Assembly: GCF_017811155.1 (NCBI RefSeq)
Contig: NZ_JACVCV010000004.1
Coordinates: 326,011-390,010 of the forward strand
Length of the DNA: 64,000 bases
Source: Lunatimonas salinarum
GTDB lineage: Bacteria > Bacteroidota > Bacteroidia > Cytophagales > Cyclobacteriaceae
Direction: 5' to 3'
Program-made: the position numbers and the translations under genes
Part shown: one piece after another, positions 46,351-54,766 of the stretch
Layout: the number at the start of each line of letters is the position of its first letter
How positions within the stretch are numbered: the first letter of the stretch is position 1
The notes under the pieces: generated by a model
Database searches by the model: none
What the model was told of the DNA's origin: nothing
What the model saw: only the letters and a program-made list of their open reading frames with translations

Positions 46351-47691
46351 TCAATTGCCAATCGTTTCTTTATATACTTTACCATCTTTCATAATGACCA
46401 GGAACTTTTCAGCCGGATTGGCGACCAAGGAAATATCCGCAAGCGGGTTCCCATCCACCAGGATCAAATCGGCCAAAGCCCCCTCTTCCACTACGCCCAA
46501 CTTCCCCTGATAGGGGCTGCGAAGACCGGATAGCTGTAAAAGCTGTGCGTTGTCGTGGGTGATCATCTTTAGGATTTCGGCTGGGGCAAACCACTCCGTC
46601 AGCTTCAGGATAAATTCGTTTTGCCGTTCGTTCAGCTCAGGCTCGAATAAAAAATCGGTGCCCCAGGCCAAGTTTACTTTCAATTGCTTGGCCAATGGCC
46701 AAATTCTGGCCTGCCCTTCCAGTACCGGCTTCCGCTTCTCTCGCCTGGCAGGGTCCATATCCGGGGTATCTTCCACCAGATTTTGAAGACTTAACCAAAC
46801 CCCCTTTTTGGCCATCATCCGCAAGGTCTTTCGCTCCAAGAGCTGTCCATGTTCCACACACTTTACACCTGCCGCAATGGCTTTCTGAACGGCTCTTTCC
46901 GTATAGGCATGCACGGTAATATAGGTCCCCCAGTCTTCGGCTGCCTCAACGGCTGCCTTCATCTCGTCTAAGGTATATTGCGTGACATCCACGGGGTCAT
47001 ATGCAGAGGAGGTACCGCCCCCTGCCATCAGCTTGATCTGACTGGCACCAAAGCGGAGGTTCTCCCGCACAGCCGTCAACACCTCGGCCGTGCCATCTGC
47101 AATAAAGGTGGCGTTGTACCGCTCTGCGCGGGATACCTCTCCGAAAAACTTTCTGGACCGCTCCTCGGGAGTACGGAAATCGCCGTGACCCGCTGTCTGG
47201 CTTATGGTGGCACCGGAAGGCCAAACTCTGGGCCCTGCCACTTTTTCGCTGTCAATGGCTGCCTTAAGCGGAAAAATGGGTCCACCTACATCCCTCACCG
47301 CAGTAAACCCACGCAGCAGCATACTCTCCGCGCCTTGGGAGGCCTTCTCCAAAATCAAGCGCTCAGACAGCATCGGAGACATCATCTCCCGCATCGTCAA
47401 TGCACCAAACACCATATGTACATGCACATCGATCAAGCCCGGCATAAGCGTACGTCCCCCACCGGGAATCACCTGAACCGACTCTCCCACGGTGATGCTG
47501 CCACCGCTGATCTGTCGAATCTGATTTCCCTCCACCAACACATTGACTGGGCCGCTGAGACTGGAAGAGCGCCCATCAAATACGCGTACGTCCTGAAACA
47601 ATACCTGTGAAACGGCCTGCTGCGTAGGCAATGAAACTGCAAAAAAGAGCAACAAACAGCATGGAACAAAAGATAGGATCAATCGATTCAT
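46351..47691 (-). CDS. Secreted amidohydrolase (imidazolonepropionase/prolidase-like)
   Basis: A signal peptide precedes a metal-dependent hydrolase: LMPGLIDVHVHMV near 77 (HxH), IKLMAGGG near 216 (carbamylated-type Lys), VHAYTE near 259 and GVKCVEHGQLL near 274 (His pair), WGTDFLFEPELNERQ near 344 (Asp), and a C-terminal beta-sandwich with GALADLILVDGNPL. Relatives act as imidopeptidases or Xaa-Pro dipeptidases. Substrate unknown. It stands alone on the minus strand between the Usp and esterase genes. Confidence 0.87.
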   Translation of the reverse strand: MNRLILSFVPCCLLLFFAVSLPTQQAVSQVLFQDVRVFDGRSSSLSGPVNVLVEGNQIRQISGGSITVGESVQVIPGGGRTLMPGLIDVHVHMVFGALTMREMMSPMLSERLILEKASQGAESMLLRGFTAVRDVGGPIFPLKAAIDSEKVAGPRVWPSGATISQTAGHGDFRTPEERSRKFFGEVSRAERYNATFIADGTAEVLTAVRENLRFGASQIKLMAGGGTSSAYDPVDVTQYTLDEMKAAVEAAEDWGTYITVHAYTERAVQKAIAAGVKCVEHGQLLERKTLRMMAKKGVWLSLQNLVEDTPDMDPARREKRKPVLEGQARIWPLAKQLKVNLAWGTDFLFEPELNERQNEFILKLTEWFAPAEILKMITHDNAQLLQLSGLRSPYQGKLGVVEEGALADLILVDGNPLADISLVANPAEKFLVIMKDGKVYKETIGN

Positions 47692-47770
47692 GGAGACACA
47701 TTTAGTAGCGACTAAAAATAAGGAATCTCGCCAATAATGCGAACAGTCTATGGATTTATCTTTACCCTAC

Positions 47771-47800
47771 AAAAAAGAAGCTCCCGTGATTGCGGGAGCT
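47771..47800 (-). terminator. Terminator of the esterase-like gene
   Basis: AGCTCCCG (47779-47786) pairs with CGGGAGCT (47793-47800), with a T-rich tail on the minus strand. Confidence 0.82.
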
Positions 47801-47844
47801 GCGTAGGGTTGGTACCCAATATATTTCTTTGCCTTTTCGTTCGA

Positions 47845-48768
47845 TCAATCAAGTGCTTTCAGCCATTGGATGCAACTATCCATCCACCCCTTTTGGGTGC
47901 CCTCCACATTAATGGAAAGCGAAAACCCATGCCCCCCGGTAGGATATACATGCATCTCCGCCGGAACCTTGTGCTGGGTAAGTGCTTCAAAAAACCGGAT
48001 ACTGTGACTCACCGGCACGGTGGCATCGTCCTGTGCATGAAACAGAAAAGAAGGAGGGGTATCTTCGGTCACCTGCCGTTCATTGGAGAAATACTCCACC
48101 CATTTGGGTTCGGGATTTTGGCCTATCAGGTTGTTTCTAGAGCCGATATGCGTGTAGGAGGGATCAAAGGATATCACCGGGTAGGCCAAGATAGCAAAGT
48201 CGGGACGGCTGCTCTGCCGTTCGACCACATCTGCCGATGAGGCATTCCCGCTGTCAAAATGCGTTGCTAACGAGGAAGCCAAATGGCCCCCTGCCGAGAA
48301 ACCCATAATTCCAATCTTTGCTGGATCAATGTTCCACTCGGCAGCCTTGGAACGAACCAGCCGCATCGCTCGCTTTGCATCAGTCAGCGGAACCATATGC
48401 GGTTCCGTTTGGCTCTCGGCAGACGGCAGCCGGTATTTGAGTACAATCCCGGCAATACCGTGGCTGTTGAGCCACTTGGCAATATCCAACCCTTCCCAAT
48501 CGTAAGCCAACACGCCATATCCCCCACCCGGACATATGACCACCGCCTGCCCGGTGGCATTTGATTTAGAAGGCAAAAACACCTGCACCCTGGGCTCCTG
48601 TACGGTCCGTACTACCATGATATCGTTCACTTGCACCTGTTCTTGTTGGGTAGACACCTTCCTGTACGGTATCTCCCCCGCGTAAAGTGGAAGATCTATG
48701 GGTTGAAATTGTGCATAAACGGTAAGCATGTAGGAAGATAAGAGGATCAATAGCGTCAATTTTCGCAT
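47845..48768 (-). CDS. Secreted alpha/beta hydrolase, BD-FAE/acetylesterase-like
   Basis: After a signal peptide ending TVYAQ, the sequence shows VVICPGGGYGVLAYDWEG (oxyanion GGGY), IMGFSAGGHLASSLA (Ser in GFSAGG), LFHAQDDATVPVSHS (Asp) and PTGGHGFSLS (His). This is the pattern of carbohydrate esterases that remove acetyl or feruloyl groups from polysaccharides. It lies 157 bases downstream of the sugar kinase gene, so deacetylation of rhamnose-containing glycans is a reasonable but unproven role. Confidence 0.87.
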   Translation of the reverse strand: MRKLTLLILLSSYMLTVYAQFQPIDLPLYAGEIPYRKVSTQQEQVQVNDIMVVRTVQEPRVQVFLPSKSNATGQAVVICPGGGYGVLAYDWEGLDIAKWLNSHGIAGIVLKYRLPSAESQTEPHMVPLTDAKRAMRLVRSKAAEWNIDPAKIGIMGFSAGGHLASSLATHFDSGNASSADVVERQSSRPDFAILAYPVISFDPSYTHIGSRNNLIGQNPEPKWVEYFSNERQVTEDTPPSFLFHAQDDATVPVSHSIRFFEALTQHKVPAEMHVYPTGGHGFSLSINVEGTQKGWMDSCIQWLKALD

Positions 48769-48926
48769 ATAGAATAAAGGGTTATCGGTAATTCAAGTGC
48801 TTCTTCGGACCTCGCGTGCCTTTCAGGCTATCCGTGAGTAATTCCCTATCACCTTATTTGAATGGAACGGCATTTTACACGGAATCGTCGCAATCAGTGC
48901 CGTTTTCTTTCAGCTGCTACATCGCT

Positions 48927-50255
48927 TTAGCGCTCCTGTAGCATCAGCGCGGCTCCATAAGCAGACCCTAATGGGAAATCGGAAAACTGGAGTTCAAACC
49001 CTGGCAGCAGCTCTTCCAGCATCCGTATAAACAGCCTATTGTGCACAAACCCACCATCAATATATACCTTTTTTATGTCCGAATCACCCAGTGCCAACTT
49101 CAAAGATGCTACCTGCATGCGTGCCAATCCCCAGATCACCTGATGGTAGGCCTGTTCAAAGGTTTTATACTGCCCTGGATTCCACTGGTTTTCGGAAAAT
49201 ACCTCCTGCACCAAAGGCGTAGGGGTCATGGTTTCGGGGTGAAAGGTAGCCGGGATATCCTCAAAGACGATTCCTTGCAGGATATTCTCATCACAGGGCA
49301 CATCCTTGTAGTACTTGGGCATTTTGTGGAAAAGCGCGTTTAACTTCTCTACCTGATGGTCCAACTCGTATCCGAGAAAAAACCGACTGGCCTTTACCGT
49401 TGTGCCGTGGATGGAGAGAAAATTCAGGCAATCGTTTTGCAGTTCCTCGAAGCTCAGGTTACCTACGGGGTACGGGTTCAGGGTAATGGACCAGGTGCCG
49501 GTTGAAATCAGCACAAAGGGCTCGTCGATCTTCAAGAGGTAGGAAGCCAATGCGGAGGAACTATCGTGTATGCCGACACCGACCTTTACCGGCTTGCCAC
49601 CAATTTTCTTGGTGAAATAGTGAGTGGTGGGAACGATCTGCGGCAGTTTCTCTGCCACACCCTCATCGTAGACCCATTGGTGGTAGTCCTTTTTGGGAAA
49701 ATCCCACATTTTGGTGTGACACCCAATGGAGGTAGGTTCGGTGACCGCTTCCCCGGTAAAGAGGTAGGAAATATACTGGGGAAGGTGCAAGGCGTACTTG
49801 ATTCGCTGAAATACCTCGGGCCGTTTCTTTTTTAGCCAGTACAACTGTAGGCCAGAGTTCAGCATGCCGAGCGTGGGGGACGCGGTGATCCGGTTGATTT
49901 CCTCCTCCGGATAAGCAGCATAGAACTCCGCATGGAGGTCTTCCGGAAATGTCTTGAGGTAATTGTAAATGGGGGTCACCGGCTTTCCATCGATACCGAT
50001 GGATACGAAAGAAGCACCATAAGTCGAAAAATTCAATGCCTTCAATTCGTAGTCGGGATTATCACATAGCTCCCTAACCTTCTCTTTGGCCCAGGAGGAA
50101 ATTTTCTCCAGATCGTCACATTCCTCTCCGTCTTCGTCTTCGATGGTAGGAAACTTGACGTATTCTTCACTGATTTCGTTTAACTCCTCGTCAAAGAGGA
50201 AGAACTTTTTGTTTGTTTTGCCTATATCAAATATCGCGATGACAGGTCTGGCCAT
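48927..50255 (-). CDS. rhaB: FGGY-family carbohydrate kinase, probable L-rhamnulokinase
   Basis: The protein has the FGGY kinase N-terminal phosphate loop (AIFDIGKTNKKFFLFDE), the sugar-binding region near GVGIHDSSSALASY and the C-terminal ATP-side motif KKVYIDGGFVHNRLFIRML. It follows rhamnose isomerase and the fused aldolase, so it should phosphorylate L-rhamnulose; L-fuculose is the main alternative. It deviates from enterobacterial RhaB, as is usual for Bacteroidota. A strong terminator stands between it and the isomerase gene, so it may need readthrough or its own promoter. Confidence 0.78.
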   Translation of the reverse strand: MARPVIAIFDIGKTNKKFFLFDEELNEISEEYVKFPTIEDEDGEECDDLEKISSWAKEKVRELCDNPDYELKALNFSTYGASFVSIGIDGKPVTPIYNYLKTFPEDLHAEFYAAYPEEEINRITASPTLGMLNSGLQLYWLKKKRPEVFQRIKYALHLPQYISYLFTGEAVTEPTSIGCHTKMWDFPKKDYHQWVYDEGVAEKLPQIVPTTHYFTKKIGGKPVKVGVGIHDSSSALASYLLKIDEPFVLISTGTWSITLNPYPVGNLSFEELQNDCLNFLSIHGTTVKASRFFLGYELDHQVEKLNALFHKMPKYYKDVPCDENILQGIVFEDIPATFHPETMTPTPLVQEVFSENQWNPGQYKTFEQAYHQVIWGLARMQVASLKLALGDSDIKKVYIDGGFVHNRLFIRMLEELLPGFELQFSDFPLGSAYGAALMLQER

Positions 50256-50285
50256 GGGTCTGTTTTAGGTTGACAATAGAAAATA

Positions 50286-50322
50286 AAAAGGGTTGGCGGT
50301 ATCAGCTGCACCGCCAACCCTT
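50286..50322 (-). terminator. Strong terminator between rhamnose isomerase and kinase genes
   Basis: AAGGGTTGGCGGT (50288-50300) pairs perfectly with ACCGCCAACCCTT (50310-50322). On the minus strand the stem is followed by TTTTTATTTT. It lies 4 bases after the isomerase gene and about 32 bases before the kinase ATG. Confidence 0.9.
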
Positions 50323-50325
50323 GCA

Positions 50326-51609
50326 TCATAATCCGGTAGAGATCGCTTTTGCGCCTCTTTCCTGAATCAGTTGCTTACGCACTTCCAGCGAGCGGAAAGC
50401 CTCAATGGGACGCAGCGCGGCACCGGAGCGTAGCCTCGCTTCCGCGATAAGCGGTCTCACATCGGTGCGGTAGGCATCCTGAAGAATCTCCTGGGCCAAT
50501 GTAGGATCGTTGGACTCCCGGGCTGTTTCCAAGACCTTCCGGTCAATCAGCAGGGCTTGTGCATAGGCCATTTGAATGGCTTCTACCGACTGCAACAGAT
50601 CCTCTAGTGGATCTTTGAGGTTGTGGCTTGCGTCGATCATCCAGGCGGGAGCAGGATTTATACCTTCCGGGTCTTCCATGCCTTCAACGAGTTCATTGAA
50701 GATCAGAAATAGCTGATAGGGTTTCAAAGCGCCCACTGTCAAATCGTCGTCTCCAAACTTGGAATCGTTGAAATGAAAGCCTCCAAGCTTACCGCGCATC
50801 ATCAGTGTGGCTACAATCTGCTCGATGTTGGTATTGGGCAGGTGATGGCCCAAATCTACGAGCGTAAACGCCCGCTCGCCCAGTTCCGTGGCCAAGAGGT
50901 GGGACGTACCCCAGTCTTGAATCACGGTGGAATAGAAATAAGGCTCGTAGGGCTTGTATTCCACAAACAACTTCCAATCCTCGGGCATCCCCGCATAGAT
51001 CTGCCGTAAGGAATCCAATGTGCGCTGCAAGGCCTTGCGGAAATTCGTTTGACCGGGAAAAGACGAGCCATCGGCCAGCCAAACGGTCAACGCCTTGGAT
51101 CCCAGTGCTTCTCCGTGGCGGATTACCTCGAGGTTATGCTCAATGGCCTGCTGACGTACCGCCTCTGAGGTATGGCAAAGGGAGCCAAACTTATAGGAGT
51201 GCGCCTGATCGGGCTGGTCTTGGAAGGTATTTGAATTAACCGCATCAAAAGCCAGGCCGTGAGAGGCAGCATGGGCCTTGATAGCTGCCACATCCGATGG
51301 GATGTCCCATGGTATATGCAGGGATATGGCACCGGAAGCTTTGTTTAGGGCATGTAATAGACCCACATCGTCCATTTTCTCTTCCAGTGAACGGGGCTCT
51401 CCGCCACCGGGGAATCGCCCAAAGCGGGTTCCTCCCGTGCCCAGTGCCCAGCTAGGAATGGCTATCTGAAAACCTTGGATCTTTTCGATCAGCTGGTCTA
51501 CATCCAATGCTTTCTTTTCCAGTTTGCCGCATAAATAGGCAAAACTCTCCCGGTGATCCGAAAGAGTTTTACCATTATGCGACTGGATGAAATCTTCATC
51601 AATACGCAT
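50326..51609 (-). CDS. rhaI: L-rhamnose isomerase, RhaI type
   Basis: The 427-residue protein fits the Pseudomonas stutzeri-type rhamnose isomerase (distinct from E. coli RhaA). It has a TIM barrel with GVWLADGSSF-like and VEYKPYEPYFYSTVIQDWG near 216 (metal Glu), LVDLGHHLPNTN near 252 (Asp and His) and GGFHFNDSKFGDDDL near 276 (His and Asp). It converts L-rhamnose to L-rhamnulose. It starts 10 bases after the fused aldolase gene stop, so they form one operon. Confidence 0.87.
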   Translation of the reverse strand: MRIDEDFIQSHNGKTLSDHRESFAYLCGKLEKKALDVDQLIEKIQGFQIAIPSWALGTGGTRFGRFPGGGEPRSLEEKMDDVGLLHALNKASGAISLHIPWDIPSDVAAIKAHAASHGLAFDAVNSNTFQDQPDQAHSYKFGSLCHTSEAVRQQAIEHNLEVIRHGEALGSKALTVWLADGSSFPGQTNFRKALQRTLDSLRQIYAGMPEDWKLFVEYKPYEPYFYSTVIQDWGTSHLLATELGERAFTLVDLGHHLPNTNIEQIVATLMMRGKLGGFHFNDSKFGDDDLTVGALKPYQLFLIFNELVEGMEDPEGINPAPAWMIDASHNLKDPLEDLLQSVEAIQMAYAQALLIDRKVLETARESNDPTLAQEILQDAYRTDVRPLIAEARLRSGAALRPIEAFRSLEVRKQLIQERGAKAISTGL

Positions 51610-51619
51610 GCTACGTCGA

Positions 51620-53728
51620 TTATCGTACGAATGCTGCGGCTACGCCACCGTCCACATTCAATATATTTCCAGTACTCTTGCTTAGGTCACCACCCACGAA
51701 GGCAAATACCGCGGCGGCGATATCCGCTGTGCTGATGATTTCGTTCATGATGGTGCGCTTGGCATAAAATGCGGGGAGCTCCTCTATGCTGATGCCATAG
51801 GCTTTGGCACGTCCAGCTGCCCAAGCACCTTCCCATATTTTACTGCCTTCGATTACGGCATCTGGATTCACTACGTTTACGCGTATCTTGTCTGGACCCA
51901 ATTCAGCAGCCAACAGTCTACTCATATGCACTTGTGCCGCTTTTGCGGTACCATAGCCCACGTTGTTCGGTCCAGATACCAGGGCATTTTTACTGGCAAT
52001 GTTGATGATATCGCCTCCCTTGTTCTGTGCTCGCAAAATGGCTACGGCGGCTTTGGAAACGGCAAACTGTCCTTTTACCAATACATCCTGTAGGAGATCC
52101 CACTCCTTCTCTGAGGTTTGGTCTATGGGCTTGGAAATTGCCAATCCGGCGCAGTTAACCACCACATCCACACCACCGAATTTCAGGATGGCCTCCTTCA
52201 GGGCCCGCTCGATGTCCTCCATATTGGTCACATCCATCAGGGTACCTGCACCGGTGTCCCGGCTATACGTGGCCACCGCAGCATCCAAATTATCCTTGTT
52301 GATATCGGTGATGAATACGCAGGCGCCTTCAGCTGCCAAGCGGTCAGCAATGGCTTTCCCAATTCCTCCGGCTCCTCCGGTTACGAAGGCGATTTTTCGG
52401 GACATGGGCTTTTCCTTCGGCATACGCTGAAGCTTGGCTTCCTCGAGCAACCAATATTCAATATCGAAAGCCTCCTGCAAAGGCAGGGCCACGTATTCTG
52501 AAATGGCTTCTGCACCCTTCATCACGTTGATGGCGTTGATGTAGAATTCGCTGGCTACGCGAGAGGTTTGCTTGTCTTTGGCATACGAAAACATGCCCAC
52601 GCCCGGCCAAATGATGATCACGGGATTGGAATCCCGGATGCCGGGGCTGTTGGGATGCTTGTGATCTTCGTAATAGCTGGTATAATACTCGCGGTATTTC
52701 TGGAATTCCACTTCCAGCTTTTCCTTCAGGGCTGCCCCATCGCTCAAATCGTGGTCTGCGGGAATATCCAGTACCAATGGTCGGATCTTTGTCCTTAGGA
52801 AGTGGTCCGGACAGCTCGTTCCCAGTGGAGCCAACTTATCCAAGTCATGGCTATTGGCAAATTCCAACACCCGGGCGTCATCGGTAAAAGTTCCCACCAT
52901 GCGGTTGTAGCTCGAAGCAAGGCCTCTCAAGATAGGCGCAATTTTGGCCGCCTGATCTTTACGCTGATCCTCCAGCAGGGACTGTGTACGCTGACCGCCA
53001 AATACGGGCCGCTTTTTGCCGTAGTTATCTTCCAGGTACTGGGAAGCTTTTTCGATCACCTCCAAGCTATTGACATAACATTCGTAGGCAGTATCGGCCC
53101 AGGTGAACAGCCCGTGTCCGCCCAACATGATGCCGCGAATGCCCGGATTGTCCTGCACTGCTTTTTCCAGCTTCAGGGCGATGTCAAAGCCTGGTCGTTG
53201 CCAGGGAACCCAAGCAATCTGACCTTCAAATAACTCCTCGGTGATCTTCTCGCCGTCCTTGGATGCCGCAATGGCAATGGCCGCATCGGGATGCAGGTGG
53301 TCGATGTGCTTAAAGGGCAAAAAGGCGTGCAGCGGGGTATCGATAGAAGGCGCCTTGGAGTCCAGGTCATAGATGCAGTGGTTGAACAACCCCACCATCT
53401 CGTCTTCGAATTCCAGTCCACGGTACACGTTTTTCAGGGAATGTAGCTTTTCTTGATACAGTCCGGCCAATCCGCTTCGCTTCAAGGTGCCGATATCACC
53501 CCCAGACCCTTTGATCCACATCACCTCGGTCTCCTTTTTGGTAAGCGGATCTATTTCCATGGTCTTGCAACTGGTATTGCCGCCACCGTAATTGGTAATT
53601 CTTAAATCTGAACCTAAAATATTGGATCTATACAGCAGCAAGGCCACTTGATCATCTCCCAGTTCTTTCTCCTTCTCCTTATCCCAAAGGTAGTTTACGT
53701 GTTTAAAATTCTTCTCTAAAACTGACAT
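51620..53728 (-). CDS. rhaEW: Bifunctional rhamnulose-1-phosphate aldolase / lactaldehyde dehydrogenase
   Basis: Residues about 1-430 are a class II aldolase/adducin domain with GGNTSCKT near 50, DHLHPDAAIAIAAS near 142 (metal His residues) and MLGGHGLFTWADT near 200. Residues about 440-702 are a short-chain dehydrogenase with FVTGGAGGIGKAIA (NAD loop), NCAGLAIS and the YGTAK active-site Tyr-Lys pair. The fusion splits L-rhamnulose-1-phosphate and then oxidises or reduces the L-lactaldehyde. It is the RhaEW type known from several phyla. The ATG at 53728 starts the conserved N-terminus. Confidence 0.9.
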   Translation of the reverse strand: MSVLEKNFKHVNYLWDKEKEKELGDDQVALLLYRSNILGSDLRITNYGGGNTSCKTMEIDPLTKKETEVMWIKGSGGDIGTLKRSGLAGLYQEKLHSLKNVYRGLEFEDEMVGLFNHCIYDLDSKAPSIDTPLHAFLPFKHIDHLHPDAAIAIAASKDGEKITEELFEGQIAWVPWQRPGFDIALKLEKAVQDNPGIRGIMLGGHGLFTWADTAYECYVNSLEVIEKASQYLEDNYGKKRPVFGGQRTQSLLEDQRKDQAAKIAPILRGLASSYNRMVGTFTDDARVLEFANSHDLDKLAPLGTSCPDHFLRTKIRPLVLDIPADHDLSDGAALKEKLEVEFQKYREYYTSYYEDHKHPNSPGIRDSNPVIIIWPGVGMFSYAKDKQTSRVASEFYINAINVMKGAEAISEYVALPLQEAFDIEYWLLEEAKLQRMPKEKPMSRKIAFVTGGAGGIGKAIADRLAAEGACVFITDINKDNLDAAVATYSRDTGAGTLMDVTNMEDIERALKEAILKFGGVDVVVNCAGLAISKPIDQTSEKEWDLLQDVLVKGQFAVSKAAVAILRAQNKGGDIINIASKNALVSGPNNVGYGTAKAAQVHMSRLLAAELGPDKIRVNVVNPDAVIEGSKIWEGAWAAGRAKAYGISIEELPAFYAKRTIMNEIISTADIAAAVFAFVGGDLSKSTGNILNVDGGVAAAFVR

Positions 53729-53930
53729 ATTGTAATTAAGTTGTTTGAATACATGCGTTGAAATCAAGCGAATATAAACGATAGGTTTGGTTTAACTATC
53801 CTGTTCTATGCTGTTGCTACGGGCAATTTCACCAAAAGGCGTGATAAGCACCACAAAAAACGCTGAAAAACGCCTTTTTTTGATAAGACTTTTGAGAAAA
53901 TGCACCTTATTTTGGTAAAACCATCCTAAG

Positions 53931-54707
53931 TCAGGCGTACGGGGAGGGACTGACCGATGTCCAGCCGCCATCGATGACCAAGCTTTGCCCGGTGATGTGG
54001 CGGGCCTTTTCCGATACCAGAAACGCCACGGCATGCGCGATGTCTTCGGGGCTTGCCGGCCTCCCCATGGGGGTGATGGAGGACCAAATGCCTACAAAGT
54101 CCTCCTGCTCCAGGGTGCGTTCGGTGACGGTGGCGCCGGGTGCCACGGCGTTGACATTGATGCCGTATTCCGACACTTCCACCACCAAGCCTTTGGCCAA
54201 CATTTCCAAGCCCGCCTTGGTCATGCCGTAGGGTACCAGGTTTTTATGCGCCTGATGGCCTGTGACGGATGACATGAACAGGATGGAACCACCCCGGCCC
54301 TGCTTTATCATCTGTTTGGAGGCCGCTTGGGCCAGAAAGAAAGAACCTCCCAAGTTAAGCTGAAGCACTTTCTGAAAATCCTCGGGCCGGTAGTGGAGGA
54401 ATTCGCCGTAGATGGTGATACCTGCATTGGCGATTGCCGCATTTAATTGCCCAAATTCATCCACGGCAGTGGCTACCATCTGTTCGATGAAGGAGGGGTC
54501 GGACGCGTCTCCGGCCAATCCCAAGCAGGCTCCCGGATAGGCAGCATTGACCTTAGAAGCCCCCTGCTCGGTGAGGTCCTCTGCCAGATCATTTAACAGT
54601 ACTTTGGTTCCCGATTTGGCCAGCTCCATCGCAATTGCCAAACCGATCCCCACCCCGGCGCCCGTCACAATGGCCACCGGGGATTGGTTGCTTTCTGTTA
54701 CTTGCAT
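53931..54707 (-). CDS. Short-chain dehydrogenase/reductase in the deoxysugar cluster
   Basis: A classical SDR of 258 residues: TGAGVGIGLAIA cofactor loop, NAGITIYGEF, catalytic Ser in MSSVTGHQ and Tyr-Lys in YGMTKAG, and the closing HITGQSLVIDGGW. It resembles glucose/aldose 1-dehydrogenase-type members. It lies 59 bases downstream of the IlvD/Edd dehydratase, with which it could oxidise a deoxysugar to an aldonate or handle the keto-acid product. A 202-base gap separates it from rhaEW. Confidence 0.87.
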   Translation of the reverse strand: MQVTESNQSPVAIVTGAGVGIGLAIAMELAKSGTKVLLNDLAEDLTEQGASKVNAAYPGACLGLAGDASDPSFIEQMVATAVDEFGQLNAAIANAGITIYGEFLHYRPEDFQKVLQLNLGGSFFLAQAASKQMIKQGRGGSILFMSSVTGHQAHKNLVPYGMTKAGLEMLAKGLVVEVSEYGINVNAVAPGATVTERTLEQEDFVGIWSSITPMGRPASPEDIAHAVAFLVSEKARHITGQSLVIDGGWTSVSPSPYA

Positions 54708-54766
54708 GAAAAGTAAGTTGGTTGGTAGATATCAATTTCCCCGAATATAACGGGTTTCTGCCGCAT

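Noticed and set aside
47204..47610. Plus-strand frames opposite the amidohydrolase gene
   Set aside because: The minus-strand gene has complete metal-binding motifs and a signal peptide; the opposite frames have none.
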